64,000 nucleotides of DNA from Nocardioides nitrophenolicus (GCF_016907515.1 NZ_JAFBBY010000001.1:434001-498000); one strand, 5' to 3'. Numbered from the stretch's first letter, positions 1-10,463 are shown. The notes: generated from the sequence alone by a model not told the origin. Made by a program: numbers and translations.

Positions 1-1207
1 GGCTGATCACGCGGTCCGCCCAGAACTGCCCCTGGGTGAGCGCGGTGAGCGCCCACGGCGAGTCGATGAAGGTGATGTGCCCCTTGGTGACGGGAACCGG
101 CGCGCGCAGGAAGAACTGGATGCCGACCATCCAGTCGGTCTTCAGCGCCGAGAGCCGGCGCAGCGCGGGGTCGAGCGCAAGGACGTCGGGCGTCAGCGTC
201 GGCAGCACCCGCTCGACCGGCATCGCGCTGACGAACCAGTCCGCCTCGACCCGGCTGGTCGTACCGGCGGCGTCGGCCAGCACGGCGGCGGTGACCCGGC
301 CGCCCGCGGTCTCGTAGCGCACCAGTCCCTGACCGGCGACGAAGCGGACGCCGCGCCCCCGGAGGTAGGTCAGCCAGGGGTCGATCCACGCCTCGTTGGT
401 CGGCAGGTCGAGCACCCGGTCGAGGGCGCCGTCGTTGCCGCGGCCCATCATGTTGTAGACGAAGGCCTCGCCCATGGTGCCGATGGTGCGGGTGCTGGCG
501 ATGGTCTCCTTGGCCGCGACCAGGTTGCGGGTCAGGCCGGCGGCGAGGATCCGCTGGTACGGCGTGGACCGCTTCGCCGCGCCGACGAAGTCCCACCAGC
601 TCACCTTCTCCCACTGCCCGAGGCGGCGCTCGTCGCAGCTGGTGAGGAAGACGAGCAGCCGCTCCACGAAGTAGGTGAGCTCGTGCGGCGGCACGGCGTG
701 TCCGCCGAGGGTGTCGCGCAGGAACCGGCGCAGCCCGTCGACGGTCAGCAGCTGCTGCGGGTCGGGCCCGATGCCGAACACGAAGGCGTCGGCGTGGTCG
801 CCGCCGCGCAGGAACTTGCCGCCGCTGGCCGCCACCAGGTTGTCGCCGACGGTGCCGTTGCCGAACGGGATGCGGCGCATGGTCTCCGGCACGTGGTGGT
901 AGAAGCCCGGGAAGAACCGGAAGCCGTGCTCGCCGGGCAGGTCCGCCCGGCCGCCCGCGCCGGTGCCGGCGACCGGGATGCTGCGGGCCTTGCCGCCCCA
1001 GGCGGAGGGCTCGAAGACGGTCACCTCGAAGCCGCGCTCGACCAGCTCGTGGGCGGCGGTCAGGCCGGCCATGCCACCTCCGAGCACCGCGACCCGCCGG
1101 CCGGGCGTGGCGGCGAAGGCCGGCGCGAGACCGGCACCGGCGAGGGCCGCGCCGGCGCCGACGGCGCCCGCGGACGTGAGCAAGGTACGACGGTCCAGCT
1201 GCGCCAT
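1..1207 (-). CDS. FAD-dependent amine-oxidase-family oxidoreductase, partial (3' end outside window)
   Basis: The reading frame starts at ATG 1207 and runs off the left edge, so about 402 N-terminal residues are visible. The start MAQLDRRTLLTSAGAVGAG is a twin-arginine signal (RR followed by a hydrophobic stretch ending near AFA), so export by the Tat system is likely. Mature residues begin with a Rossmann FAD motif, VAVLGGGMAGL. A segment GEHGFRFFPGFYHHVPETM resembles the phytoene-desaturase / hydroxysqualene-dehydroxylase branch of flavin oxidoreductases. The substrate cannot be inferred. It is divergent from a TetR gene, and one of two identical-type operators lies 24 nt upstream of its start, so the neighbour probably represses it. 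The exact family is uncertain because the C-terminus is missing. Confidence 0.75.
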   Translation of the reverse strand, partial: MAQLDRRTLLTSAGAVGAGAALAGAGLAPAFAATPGRRVAVLGGGMAGLTAAHELVERGFEVTVFEPSAWGGKARSIPVAGTGAGGRADLPGEHGFRFFPGFYHHVPETMRRIPFGNGTVGDNLVAASGGKFLRGGDHADAFVFGIGPDPQQLLTVDGLRRFLRDTLGGHAVPPHELTYFVERLLVFLTSCDERRLGQWEKVSWWDFVGAAKRSTPYQRILAAGLTRNLVAAKETIASTRTIGTMGEAFVYNMMGRGNDGALDRVLDLPTNEAWIDPWLTYLRGRGVRFVAGQGLVRYETAGGRVTAAVLADAAGTTSRVEADWFVSAMPVERVLPTLTPDVLALDPALRRLSALKTDWMVGIQFFLRAPVPVTKGHITFIDSPWALTALTQGQFWADRVIS

Positions 1208-1230
1208 CGGCGATCACCCCATGATCTCCA

Positions 1231-1248
1231 ACCGACACCAGTGTCGGT
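1231..1248. promoter_or_regulatory. TetR-type operator, copy 1
   Basis: ACCGACACCAGTGTCGGT is a perfect dyad of 8-bp arms around a 2-bp centre. It lies 24 nt upstream of the oxidoreductase start and matches the second copy at 1309-1326 at all but three central positions. Its place between a TetR gene and its divergent target suggests the TetR protein binds here (inference). Confidence 0.7.
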
Positions 1249-1308
1249 ATCCGTTGGCTGCGAGTATCGTGACCCAGGCCACACCAGGTCAAGGCCCGGC
1301 CCTGCTCC

Positions 1309-1326
1309 ACCGACACTGATGTCGGT
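1309..1326. promoter_or_regulatory. TetR-type operator, copy 2
   Basis: ACCGACACTGATGTCGGT repeats the arms of the 1231-1248 site and lies 20 nt upstream of the TetR GTG start, where it would allow autoregulation. It can be extended by one pair on each side (C1308, G1327). Confidence 0.7.
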
Positions 1327-1346
1327 GGCGACGACGAGGAGAGCGC

Positions 1347-1973
1347 GTGAGCAGCACCGAGGCGGTCCGCCGGCGGCTCACGGCGTCCGCACGCCGGGAG
1401 CGGATCGAGGGCGCGGCGGTCGAGGTCTTCGCCGCGCGCGGGTACGACGCCGCGTCGGTCGGCGAGATCGCGGGCGCCGCCGGCGTCAGCCGCACCGTGC
1501 TCTACGACCACTTCCGCTCCAAGCGCGAGCTCTACCTCCACGTCCTCGACACCCAGAACGCCGCGATGCTGGCCGAGGTCGGCGCCGGGATCACCGGCGC
1601 GGGCGCCGGCCGGGACCGGATGCGGGCCACCGTGGCGGCGTACCTCTCCTTCGCGCGGCAGCGCCCGGCCGCCCGCAGGATCCTGGTCGACCCGATCCCG
1701 ACCGGCGACCCCGAGCTGGACCGAGCGCTGCGCACCTTCCGCACCGCCCGCGCCCAGGCCGTCGCCACCATGCTCGGCCCCGACCTCACGCGCGCCGGGC
1801 TCCCCCACGGCTCGACGGCGGCCGAGGTGGTGGTCGAGCTGCTCATCACCGGCGTCGACGGCGTGGCCCGCTGGTGGCAGGAGCACCCGGCCGCCACCCT
1901 CGACGAGGTGACCGAGGTCGCCGCCCGCCTGCTGTGGAGCGGTCTCCCCCACCTCGGCGAGGTCAGAACATGA
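1347..1973 (+). CDS. TetR/AcrR family transcriptional regulator
   Basis: A 208-residue protein with an N-terminal TetR helix-turn-helix at about residues 17-62 (VGEIAGAAGVSRTVLYDHF, then SKRELY) and a divergent helical ligand-binding half. This is the usual family length. The GTG start at 1347 is preceded by GAGGAGA at 1336-1342. The gene is divergent from the Tat-exported flavoprotein, and both genes carry the same 18-bp dyad just upstream, so it is probably a local repressor that also controls itself. The inducer is unknown. Its stop overlaps the 3' end of the convergent GNAT gene by 11 bp. Confidence 0.88.
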   Translation: MSSTEAVRRRLTASARRERIEGAAVEVFAARGYDAASVGEIAGAAGVSRTVLYDHFRSKRELYLHVLDTQNAAMLAEVGAGITGAGAGRDRMRATVAAYLSFARQRPAARRILVDPIPTGDPELDRALRTFRTARAQAVATMLGPDLTRAGLPHGSTAAEVVVELLITGVDGVARWWQEHPAATLDEVTEVAARLLWSGLPHLGEVRT

Positions 1974-2808
1974 CGGTCGCGAAGCGCGCGGTCTCGGTGA
2001 ACCCGACCCGCTCGTAGGCCCGCCGCGCGGGCCGGTTCCAGTCGTTGACGTAGAGCGACACCGTGGGCGCGATCCGGGCCCGCACGTGCCGCACGACGGC
2101 GGCCATGCCGGCGGTCGCCAGCCCCTCGCCCCGGCGATGGGGCGGCACCCAGACCCCCTGGATCTGGGCCGCGTCGGGGGTCGCGCAGGCCACCTCGGCC
2201 TTGAAGACGAGCTCGTCGCCGTCGTAGCGGACGAAGGACCAGGCGCGGCTGACCAGCTGCGCCACCCGGGCGCGGTAGAGGTCACCGCCCCCGCCGACCT
2301 CGGGCGAGACGCCGACCTCCTCGGTGTACATCGCCACGCAGGCCGGGTAGAGCGTCGGGATGTCGGCGGGCGTGCCGTGGCGCACGCCGTGGTCGGGCGC
2401 GACGAGCGGCTCGGTGTCGATCACCAGGTGTCGCTGGTCCCAGCGCATGTCGCGCGGCTGCCCCCACTCCGGAGCGACCAGGCCCCAGAACGCGCGGACG
2501 GCGTCCTGGGGACCCACGATCGTCGAGGCGGTACGACGGCGGGCCAGGGCGCGCCCGGCGAACACCTCGGCGTCCTCCGGCGTGGCCTGCACCGGCACCA
2601 GGTTCGCGGCGACATGGCACGCGGCCACCAGGTGACCGCCCTCGAACCGGCCCCACATCTCACCGCCGAGCCAGCGTGGCTCGAGGTTGGTGGTGTGGGC
2701 GCGATGGATCGCGAACACGTTGACGACCGGGTCGAGGCCCGCGAGCGCCACGAAGGCGGGAAGGTCGGCCTGCGCGAGGACGCGCACGCCGTGCCGGGTG
2801 GTCAACAC
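1963..2808 (-). CDS. DUF4081/GNAT family N-acetyltransferase
   Basis: A 281-residue protein. About 110 N-terminal residues look like the DUF4081 domain that precedes GNAT domains in actinobacteria. The C-terminal half carries the acetyl-CoA binding loop (VWVPPHRRGEGLATAGM) and the typical ending YVNDWNRPARRAYERVGF. It follows ispG on the same strand by 55 nt. In Mycobacterium tuberculosis the equivalent gene (Rv2867c) also follows ispG, so this is a conserved member of the dxr-rip1-ispG operon. The acceptor substrate is unknown. The start is GTG. Confidence 0.85.
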   Translation of the reverse strand: MLTTRHGVRVLAQADLPAFVALAGLDPVVNVFAIHRAHTTNLEPRWLGGEMWGRFEGGHLVAACHVAANLVPVQATPEDAEVFAGRALARRRTASTIVGPQDAVRAFWGLVAPEWGQPRDMRWDQRHLVIDTEPLVAPDHGVRHGTPADIPTLYPACVAMYTEEVGVSPEVGGGGDLYRARVAQLVSRAWSFVRYDGDELVFKAEVACATPDAAQIQGVWVPPHRRGEGLATAGMAAVVRHVRARIAPTVSLYVNDWNRPARRAYERVGFTETARFATVMF

Positions 2809-2863
2809 GCGACCACCCTAGTGGTCCGGCTCGACCACCAGTGGCGATCGGGCCCGGCGGTCC

Positions 2864-4015
<1,152 letters not shown>

Positions 4016-4046
4016 GGCGTCAAGACTACTTTCCGGAGGGGGTGGA

Positions 4047-5402
4047 TCAGGATTCGAGGTGAACCGGTACGACGAGGTCACCGACGATGAGCACGACGCC
4101 CATCACCAAGATGGCCAGGCCGACGACATAGGCGACCGGCAGCAGCTTGGCCACGTCGACGTAGCCCGGGTCGGGCCGGCGCCGCAGCCGGGCCCAGCCC
4201 CGGCGCACGGCCTCCCACAGGGCGCCGGCGATGTGACCGCCGTCGAGCGGCAGCAGCGGCACGAAGTTGAACATGCCGATGAAGAAGTTGAATCCGGCGA
4301 CCAGCATCAGCAGCGAGATCAGCTTGGCCTGGACCGGGATCTCGTCGTGGGAGGCGGTCTCGCCGGCCAGGCGACCACCGCCGACGATGCTGACCGGGCC
4401 CATCGGGTCGCGCTCCTGGACCCCGACGATCGCCTCGGCGACGCCCCACACCTTGGCGGGCAGGGTGGCGAGGGACTTGACCACCTCGACGGTCATCGTG
4501 CCCATCTGGTCGACGGTGTAGATCACGCCGCCGGTGGTGGGGTGCGAGCGGGGCACGACGCCGAGGAAGCCGACCTTGTCGTCGGTCTTCTGCCCCTTCT
4601 TGTCGGGCGGGCGCACCGCGGTCTCGGTGGTGAAGGTCAGCTGCTTGCCGTCGCGCTCGACGACCACGTCGGCCTCGGCGGTGCCGTTGGCCTTGACCAG
4701 GCTCTGCACCTGGGTCCAGCTCGTCACGGGGGTGCCGTTGAACGACACGATCCGGTCGCCGGCCTCGATCCCCGCGGCGTACGCCGGGGTCGGTCGCGTG
4801 GCGACCTCCTCCGGGGTGCAGACCCGGTCCTTCTGGTAGCCGGGGATGACGCAGGCGTTGACCTCGGCGATGGTGGTCTCGACGGTCCGGTCGCCGGGGT
4901 TGCCGTACGTCGCGAAGACCCCGGCGAAGATCAGGAAGGCGATGACGAGGTTCACCGTGGGGCCGCCGCCCATCACGATGACCTTCTTCCACCACGGGAA
5001 CTTGTAGAAGAGCCGGTCGGCGTCCTCGGGCCGGATCGTCTCCCACTCGGCCGCCCGCGCGTCCGAGATGAGCTGGGTGAACATGCCGGTGTTGGACTTG
5101 CGGACCCGGACCACGTGGTTGCCGTCGGCATCCACCTCGACCTGGTCGGCGAGCTCGACCGCGCCGGGCGGGAGCATGCCGACGATCTTGACGTAGCCGC
5201 CGAGCGGGATCGCCTTGACGCCGTACTCGGTCTCGCCGACCTGCCGGCTCCACACCGTGGGCCCGAAGCCGATGAAGTACTGGGTGACCTTCCCGCCGAA
5301 GGCCTTGGCCGGGATCATGTGGCCGAGCTCGTGCAGTCCGATCGAGGCGAGGATCGCGACGACGAAGACGAGGACGCCGAGCAGGTAGAGCAGTGCGGTC
5401 AT
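4047..5402 (-). CDS. rip1: M50 family site-2 (intramembrane) metalloprotease
   Basis: A 451-residue integral-membrane zinc protease of the RseP/Rip1 type, which cleaves anti-sigma factors or other single-pass proteins within the membrane. The first transmembrane helix contains HELGH at residues 24-28 (zinc ligands and catalytic Glu). A PDZ region sits roughly at residues 160-270. The second active-site motif, LLPLDGGHI (Asp ligand), is near residue 384, followed by more helices. The start overlaps the dxr stop as ATGA, indicating translational coupling. The dxr-rip1-ispG order is the same as in mycobacteria. The target anti-sigma factor is not in the window. Confidence 0.93.
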   Translation of the reverse strand: MTALLYLLGVLVFVVAILASIGLHELGHMIPAKAFGGKVTQYFIGFGPTVWSRQVGETEYGVKAIPLGGYVKIVGMLPPGAVELADQVEVDADGNHVVRVRKSNTGMFTQLISDARAAEWETIRPEDADRLFYKFPWWKKVIVMGGGPTVNLVIAFLIFAGVFATYGNPGDRTVETTIAEVNACVIPGYQKDRVCTPEEVATRPTPAYAAGIEAGDRIVSFNGTPVTSWTQVQSLVKANGTAEADVVVERDGKQLTFTTETAVRPPDKKGQKTDDKVGFLGVVPRSHPTTGGVIYTVDQMGTMTVEVVKSLATLPAKVWGVAEAIVGVQERDPMGPVSIVGGGRLAGETASHDEIPVQAKLISLLMLVAGFNFFIGMFNFVPLLPLDGGHIAGALWEAVRRGWARLRRRPDPGYVDVAKLLPVAYVVGLAILVMGVVLIVGDLVVPVHLES

Positions 5403-6502
5403 GGGCGGGGTGCGGTCCTCGGGTCGATGAGCTGGCTGGCCGCCTCCCGCGCCCACGCGTCGGCCGCGAGGACGTCGTCGAGGGAGAGCTGCCCCTCCGA
5501 GGGTACGTCGTGGGCGGCTAGCACGTCGGCAACCAGGTCGACGATCCCGGTGAAGCCCAGCCGGCCGGCGCGGAAGGCGTCGACCGCGACCTCGTTGGCC
5601 GCGTTGTAGACGGCCGGCGCGGTCGCGCCGCGCTCCCCCGCCGCCCGGGCCAGCGCCACCGCGGGGAACGCCTCGTCGTCGAGCGGCAGGAACTCCCAGG
5701 TCTCGGGCCGGGTCCAGTCCACGGCGGGGGCCGCATCGGGCACCCGGTCGGGCCACGAGAGCCCTAGCGCGATCGGGATCAGCATGGTCGGCGGGCTGGC
5801 CTGGACCAGCGTCGAGCCGTCGACGAACTCGACCATCGAGTGCACCACGCTGGTGGGGTGGACCACGACCTCGATCCGGTCGTAGGGGATGCCGAAGAGC
5901 AGGTGGGCCTCGATCACCTCGAGGCCCTTGTTGACCAGGGTCGCGGAGTTGATGGTGATCACCGGGCCCATGTCCCAGGTCGGGTGGTTGCCGGCCTGCT
6001 CCGGGGTGACGTCGGCGAGCTCGGCGCGGCTCCGGCCGCGGAACGGGCCGCCGCTGGCGGTCAGCACCAGGCGGCGTACCTCGTCGGGGGTGCCGCCGCG
6101 CAGGCACTGGGCGAGCGCGCTGTGCTCGGAGTCGACCGGCACGATCTGGCCCGGCTTCGCCTTGTCGAGCACGAGCGGACCGCCCATGACGAGCGACTCC
6201 TTGTTGGCGAGCGCGAGCGTGCTGCCGGCCTCCAGGGCGGCCAGGGTCGGCAGCAGGCCGACGGCGCCGGTGATGCCGTTGAGGACGACATCGCACTCCT
6301 GCTGGGCGGCCTCGACGCTGGCCTGCTCGCCGAGCCCGTGGAAGCGCGGGGCGAACTCGGCCACCTGCCGGTCGAACAGGTCTCGGTTGCCGCCCCCGGC
6401 CGTGAGGCCCACCACCCGGAACCGGTCCGGGTTGGCGCGGACCAGGTCGAGCGCCTGGGTGCCGATCGAGCCGGTCGAGCCGAGGATGACGACGTCCTTC
6501 AC
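5399..6502 (-). CDS. dxr: 1-deoxy-D-xylulose-5-phosphate reductoisomerase
   Basis: First committed MEP-pathway enzyme: NADPH- and metal-dependent conversion of DXP to MEP. The 367 residues include the NADPH motif GSTGSIG at residues 8-14, the metal-binding VDSEHSA near residue 123, and the substrate-loop segment [17 protein letters not shown]. It is a little shorter than the roughly 385-400 residues of typical Dxr. The start is GTG 6502. It is the first gene of the operon with rip1 and ispG and is divergent from a polysaccharide deacetylase, with a short shared intergenic region. Confidence 0.96.
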   Translation of the reverse strand: MKDVVILGSTGSIGTQALDLVRANPDRFRVVGLTAGGGNRDLFDRQVAEFAPRFHGLGEQASVEAAQQECDVVLNGITGAVGLLPTLAALEAGSTLALANKESLVMGGPLVLDKAKPGQIVPVDSEHSALAQCLRGGTPDEVRRLVLTASGGPFRGRSRAELADVTPEQAGNHPTWDMGPVITINSATLVNKGLEVIEAHLLFGIPYDRIEVVVHPTSVVHSMVEFVDGSTLVQASPPTMLIPIALGLSWPDRVPDAAPAVDWTRPETWEFLPLDDEAFPAVALARAAGERGATAPAVYNAANEVAVDAFRAGRLGFTGIVDLVADVLAAHDVPSEGQLSLDDVLAADAWAREAASQLIDPRTAPRP

Positions 6503-6587
6503 CCCGTCATCCTCGCAGGAGCGACGGCACAGCCCGGAATCCTCCGAAATGCCGGAACCCGGGCCGCTGACCCTTCATGCTGTGCCC

Positions 6588-7658
6588 GTGCTCCGTCCCG
6601 TCCACGCGCTCCTCGTCGTCCTGCTGACCCTCGCGGGGGTGGCGACCGGCTCCCCCGCCGAGGCGGCCCCGGCCGCGCCCACGCAGGGTTGCACCGGACG
6701 GGTCGCCCTCACCTTCGACGACGGACCGGCCGCCGGCACGACGCACCGGCTGGTGCGGGTGCTGCGGCGCCACCACGTCCCGGCGACCTTCTTCATGGTC
6801 GGCCAGCGGGTCGCGGCGAACCCGGCCGCGGCGCTCGAGGTCGAGCGGGCCGGCTTCCTGACGGCCAACCACAGCTGGGCGCACCAGGACATGAGCCGGC
6901 AGTCCTATCGCGACGTGCGCCGCTCGCTGCGGGCCACGCGCCGCGCGATGCTCGACGCCGGGCTGCACCCCACCGACCTGATGCGACCGCCGTACGGCGC
7001 CCTGGCGAAGCCCGCGCGCCGGGCGATCCGCGACTCCGGCTACGTCCCGGTGCTGTGGACCGACGACTCGCTCGACTGGAAGTCGGGCACCTCTCGGCAG
7101 ATCGCGCGGCGGATCCTGGCCGGGCTGCGCCCCGGCCGCAACATCGTGCTCCAGCACGACGGGGTGACCCGCTCGCCGATCTCGGTCGGCGCCGTGGACC
7201 GGGTGATCCGGGTGGCGAAGCGGCGCGGCTACTGCTTCACCGCGCTCGACGAGCGCGGCCGCCCCGGCTTCCCGACCCCCGACGTCACCGCCGTCGCGGG
7301 CCAGGCGGTCGAGGGCACCGACGCCGTCGTCACCCTCGAGCTCGCCCAGCCGGCGGGCCGGGACACCGCGGTGGTCGTCGAGGCCGTCTCCGGTACGGCG
7401 AGCGTCGGCGCCGACCTGCCGCCCTTCCGGGCCCGCGTGGAGATTCCCGCCGGCAGGGTGCGCGTGACGGTGCGGATCCCGATCGCGGCCGACGCCGTCG
7501 TGGAGCCGCCGGAGACCTTCACGCTCGCGCTCCGCGACCCCGAGGGGCTGCGGATCGCGCAGCCGACCGCGCCGGTGACCATCGTCGACGCCGCGAGCGC
7601 ACCGCGCGTCGAGCTCCCCGAGCCGCCCTTCTTGGCCCTCGGCCCGAAGTTCAGCTGA
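6588..7658 (+). CDS. Secreted polysaccharide deacetylase (NodB) with C-terminal Calx-beta-like domain
   Basis: Predicted exported carbohydrate esterase family 4 enzyme that removes N-acetyl groups from peptidoglycan, chitin or similar polymers. A signal peptide (VLRPVHALLVVLL...AEA) precedes the NodB domain. The five NodB motifs are visible: LTFDDGP, NHSWAHQD (metal His pair), RPPYGA, LWTDDSLDW and LQHDG. The last 100 residues look like a Calx-beta fold (GQAVEGTDAVVTLEL, ending VTIVDA), perhaps for binding the wall or calcium. I chose GTG 6588 (356 aa) because it gives a compact signal peptide; ATG 6549 is an alternative. No clear ribosome site is present, so the mRNA may be leaderless. Confidence 0.85.
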   Translation: MLRPVHALLVVLLTLAGVATGSPAEAAPAAPTQGCTGRVALTFDDGPAAGTTHRLVRVLRRHHVPATFFMVGQRVAANPAAALEVERAGFLTANHSWAHQDMSRQSYRDVRRSLRATRRAMLDAGLHPTDLMRPPYGALAKPARRAIRDSGYVPVLWTDDSLDWKSGTSRQIARRILAGLRPGRNIVLQHDGVTRSPISVGAVDRVIRVAKRRGYCFTALDERGRPGFPTPDVTAVAGQAVEGTDAVVTLELAQPAGRDTAVVVEAVSGTASVGADLPPFRARVEIPAGRVRVTVRIPIAADAVVEPPETFTLALRDPEGLRIAQPTAPVTIVDAASAPRVELPEPPFLALGPKFS

Positions 7659-8634
7659 GCGCGAGCTCGGCCGCGGCCGCGTGCGGGTCGACCTCGCCGG
7701 CGACCACCGCGGCGGCGAGCTCGTCGAGCCGGTCGCCCTCGCCCACGCTGCCCCAGCGCCTACGCAGCGCGGTGAGCGCGAGCGTCTCGATCTCGTCGCG
7801 GGCGCGGCGCAGCCGGCGCCGGTCGAGCTCCCCGCTCTCGCGCAGCCAGGCGGCGTGCTCGTCGATCGCGTCGACGACGTCGGTCACGCCGTCGCCGGTC
7901 GACGCCGTGGTCTTGAGGACCGGCGGGCGCCAGGCGCCCTCGCGGCGCTCGGCGAGACCGAGCATGGAGCGCAGGTCGCGGCGGACCTTGTCGGCGCCGT
8001 CGCGGTCGGACTTGTTGACGACATAGAGGTCGCCGATCTCGAGGATGCCGGCCTTGGCGGCCTGGATCCCGTCGCCCATCCCGGGCGCGAGCAGCACGAT
8101 CGTCGTGTCGGCCTGGCCGGCGACCTCGACCTCGCTCTGGCCGACGCCGACCGTCTCGACCAGGACGACGTCGAAGCCGGCGCCGTCGAGCACCCGCAGC
8201 GCCTGCGGGGTGGTCCAGGCCAGCCCGCCGAGATGTCCGCGGGCGGCCATCGAGCGGATGAAGACGCCGGGGTCCAGGATGTGGTCGCCCATCCGGATCC
8301 GGTCGCCGAGCAGCGCGCCCCCCGAGAACGGCGACGACGGGTCGACCGCGAGCACGGCGACCCGACGGCCGCGGCGGCGCAGCTCGCCGATCAGCGCATT
8401 GGTGGACGTCGACTTGCCGACGCCCGGCGAGCCGGTGAGGCCGATGACGTGGGCGTGCCCGGCGTACGGCGCGAGGGCGCGCATCAGCTCCGGCAGCAGT
8501 GCCGACTCGTCCTCGACGAGCGACACCAGCCGGCCCACGGACCTCGGGTCGCCCGTGCGCGCCTTCTCGACCAAGGCAGGAACGGCCGCCGCGGTGATCC
8601 CGCGACGGCCGCCCTGGATGCTTGCTTCGGGCAA
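7651..8634 (-). CDS. meaB: MeaB/ArgK family GTPase, B12-mutase chaperone
   Basis: G-protein chaperone that loads and protects adenosylcobalamin-dependent acyl-CoA mutases. It has a P-loop GSPGVGKS near residue 60, AVDPSSPFSGGALLGDRIRM (switch region), VETVGVGQSE and the base-recognition motif NKSD. No ATG or GTG is available in the right place. TTG 8634, 10 nt after the thiolase stop, gives 327 residues, the family length; a longer in-frame extension would run inside the thiolase gene. It is co-transcribed with the thiolase, and its likely client is the ethylmalonyl-CoA mutase at 23294-25333. The 3' end overlaps the convergent deacetylase by 8 bp. Confidence 0.9.
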   Translation of the reverse strand: MPEASIQGGRRGITAAAVPALVEKARTGDPRSVGRLVSLVEDESALLPELMRALAPYAGHAHVIGLTGSPGVGKSTSTNALIGELRRRGRRVAVLAVDPSSPFSGGALLGDRIRMGDHILDPGVFIRSMAARGHLGGLAWTTPQALRVLDGAGFDVVLVETVGVGQSEVEVAGQADTTIVLLAPGMGDGIQAAKAGILEIGDLYVVNKSDRDGADKVRRDLRSMLGLAERREGAWRPPVLKTTASTGDGVTDVVDAIDEHAAWLRESGELDRRRLRRARDEIETLALTALRRRWGSVGEGDRLDELAAAVVAGEVDPHAAAAELALS

Positions 8635-8644
8635 GGCTGTCCGC

Positions 8645-9844
8645 TCAGGCGGACGGGACCCGGAGCACCAGCGCGTCGCCCTGGCCCCCGCCGCCGCAGA
8701 GCGCGGCGGCACCGAGGCCGCCACCGCGGCGCTTGAGCTCGAGCGCGAGGTGCAGCGTGATCCGCGCACCGGATGCGCCGAGCGGGTGACCGATGGCGAT
8801 GGCGCCACCGTTGACGTTGACCTTGTCCTCGTCGATGCCGAGGGCCCGGGCCGACTCGATGCCGACGGCGGCGAAGGCCTCGTTGAACTCGACCAGGTCG
8901 AGGTCGGCGGCGCTCAGTCCGGCCTTGTCGAGGGCCTTCTTGGTGGCATTGGCCGGCTGCAGCTGCAGGGTCGAGTCGGGGCCGGCGACCTGGCCGTGGC
9001 TGACGATCTCGGCGAGGATCGGGAGGCCGAGCTCCTCGGCCTTCTTCTTGCTGGTCACCACGACCGCGGCCGCGCCGTCGGAGATCTGCGAGGAGGACGC
9101 GGCGGTGATCGTGCCGTCCTTGGCGAACGCCGGGCGCAGGCCCGCGAGGCCCTCGGCGGTGGTGTCGCCGCGCACGCCCTCGTCCTGGCTGACGACGACC
9201 GGGTCGCCCTTGCGCTGCGGGATGCTCACCGGGACGATCTCGTCGTCGAAGACGCCGTTCTTCTGCGCGGCGGCGGCGAGCTGGTGCGAGCGGGCGGAGA
9301 AGGCGTCCTGCTCCTCGCGGCTCAGCGGGGTGGTGCGGCAGGCGTTGGTGGCCTCGGTCAGGTTGCCCATGCCCTGCTGGGTCGCCTGGTCGAACAGCGC
9401 GTCGTAGGCCAGCGAGTCGACGAGCGTCGTGTCGCCGTACTTGAAGCCCTCGCGCGACTTCGGGAGCAGGTGGGGCGCCTGGGTCATCGACTCGGTGCCG
9501 CCGGCGACCACGATGTCGGCCTCGCCGGCACGGATCAGCTGGTCGGCCTGGGCGATGGCGTTGATGCCCGACAGGCACACCTTGTTGATGGTGATCGAGG
9601 GCACGCTCGGCGGGAGGCCCGCGGCGAGACCGGCGGTGCGGGCCGGGTTCTGGCCGGCACCGGCCTGGAGCACCTGGCCCACGATCAGGTAGTCGACCTG
9701 GTCGCCGGAGACACCGGCCTTCTCCAGCGCGCCCTTGATCGCGACACCGGCGAGGTCAGCGGCCGACAGGGTCTTGAGGGCGCCGAGGTGGCGACCGATC
9801 GGCGTACGGGCGCCGGCGACGATGACGCTGGGGTTGTCGGACAT
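8645..9844 (-). CDS. Acetyl-CoA C-acetyltransferase (thiolase)
   Basis: A 399-residue degradative/biosynthetic thiolase that interconverts two acetyl-CoA and acetoacetyl-CoA. Catalytic residues are visible: acyl-accepting Cys90 (NKVCLSG), the NEAFA loop, His353 (GHPLGASG) and Cys383 (LCGGGGQGD). ATG 9844 has a good ribosome site (GGAGGATCC). It precedes meaB and is divergent from methylmalonyl-CoA epimerase, the same neighbourhood seen in Streptomyces. It would supply acetoacetyl-CoA at the entry of the ethylmalonyl-CoA pathway. A TACC-N4-GGTA-like dyad lies 41-52 nt upstream. Confidence 0.94.
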   Translation of the reverse strand: MSDNPSVIVAGARTPIGRHLGALKTLSAADLAGVAIKGALEKAGVSGDQVDYLIVGQVLQAGAGQNPARTAGLAAGLPPSVPSITINKVCLSGINAIAQADQLIRAGEADIVVAGGTESMTQAPHLLPKSREGFKYGDTTLVDSLAYDALFDQATQQGMGNLTEATNACRTTPLSREEQDAFSARSHQLAAAAQKNGVFDDEIVPVSIPQRKGDPVVVSQDEGVRGDTTAEGLAGLRPAFAKDGTITAASSSQISDGAAAVVVTSKKKAEELGLPILAEIVSHGQVAGPDSTLQLQPANATKKALDKAGLSAADLDLVEFNEAFAAVGIESARALGIDEDKVNVNGGAIAIGHPLGASGARITLHLALELKRRGGGLGAAALCGGGGQGDALVLRVPSA

Positions 9845-9884
9845 GGATCCTCCGTGCAGACGTGTGGTCGGAACATTTCGACTC

Positions 9885-9896
9885 TACTCGCGGGTA
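9885..9896. promoter_or_regulatory. TACC-N4-GGTA dyad between thiolase and epimerase genes
   Basis: TACTCGCGGGTA has one mismatch to the TACC-N4-GGTA dyad found upstream of ccr, the hydroxyacyl-CoA dehydrogenase and ecm. On the minus strand the GTA half runs into TAGAGT, a plausible -10 element for the thiolase, so a bound protein would block that promoter. Confidence 0.5.
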
Positions 9897-9973
9897 TCCG
9901 GGCCCGGCGAGGGGTCCATCGTGCGGTCGATGAGGGACTCGTCACACCCCCGAAGGAGAGGGGCGACGGCACA

Positions 9974-10432
9974 ATGACGCGCATGAGCATCACTGACGGC
10001 GTCCCCACCCACCTGTTCACGGCGATCGACCACGTCGGCATCGCGGTCCCCGACCTCGACGAGGCGATCGCGTTCTACCGCGACAACTTCGGCATGCACG
10101 TCGCCCACGAGGAGACCAACGAGGAGCAGGGCGTGCGCGAGGCGATGGTCGCCGTCGGCGACACCGACTCCAAGATCCAGCTGCTCGCCCCGCTCAACGC
10201 CGAGTCGACCATCGCGAAGTTCATCGACCGCAGCGGCCCGGGCCTGCAGCAGCTCGCCTACCGGGTCACCGACCTCGACCAGGTCTCCGCGATCCTGCGC
10301 GAGCGCGGCCTGCGCCTGCTCTACCCCGAGGCCCGCCGCGGCACGGCGAACAGCCGGATCAACTTCGTGCACCCCAAGGACGCCGGCGGGGTCCTCGTCG
10401 AGCTGGTCGAGCCCGCGGCCGACGCCCACTGA
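9974..10432 (+). CDS. mce: Methylmalonyl-CoA epimerase (VOC superfamily)
   Basis: A 152-residue glyoxalase-fold protein that epimerises (2S)/(2R)-methylmalonyl-CoA and possibly ethylmalonyl-CoA. It has the first-strand metal His at residue 20 (IDHVGIAVPDLDEAI), the ETNEEQGVREAM motif, PRRGTANSRINFVHPKD and the terminal metal Glu (VLVELVEP). At the position where well-studied epimerases have GLHHIA, with a metal-binding His, this one reads GLQQLAY. The ATG 9974 start has AAGGAGAG at 9953-9960; ATG 9983 is a less likely alternative. It is divergent from the thiolase-meaB operon. Confidence 0.88.
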   Translation: MTRMSITDGVPTHLFTAIDHVGIAVPDLDEAIAFYRDNFGMHVAHEETNEEQGVREAMVAVGDTDSKIQLLAPLNAESTIAKFIDRSGPGLQQLAYRVTDLDQVSAILRERGLRLLYPEARRGTANSRINFVHPKDAGGVLVELVEPAADAH

Positions 10433-10463
10433 CCCACCGGGCGTGGGCTCGGGTTCTTCCCCG

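Noticed and set aside
77..2017. Long plus-strand frame of 646 codons
   Set aside because: It is antisense to the FAD oxidoreductase and in a wrong frame over TetR; its protein is repetitive Arg/Gly/Ala without motifs, an effect of high GC.
4016..4081. Upstream extension of ispG
   Set aside because: It would overlap rip1 and add a tail absent from homologues, which begin at the motif coded from 4015.
8635..8808. N-terminal extension of meaB to 8808
   Set aside because: The added 58 residues are antisense-like low complexity inside the thiolase gene; TTG 8634 gives the family length.
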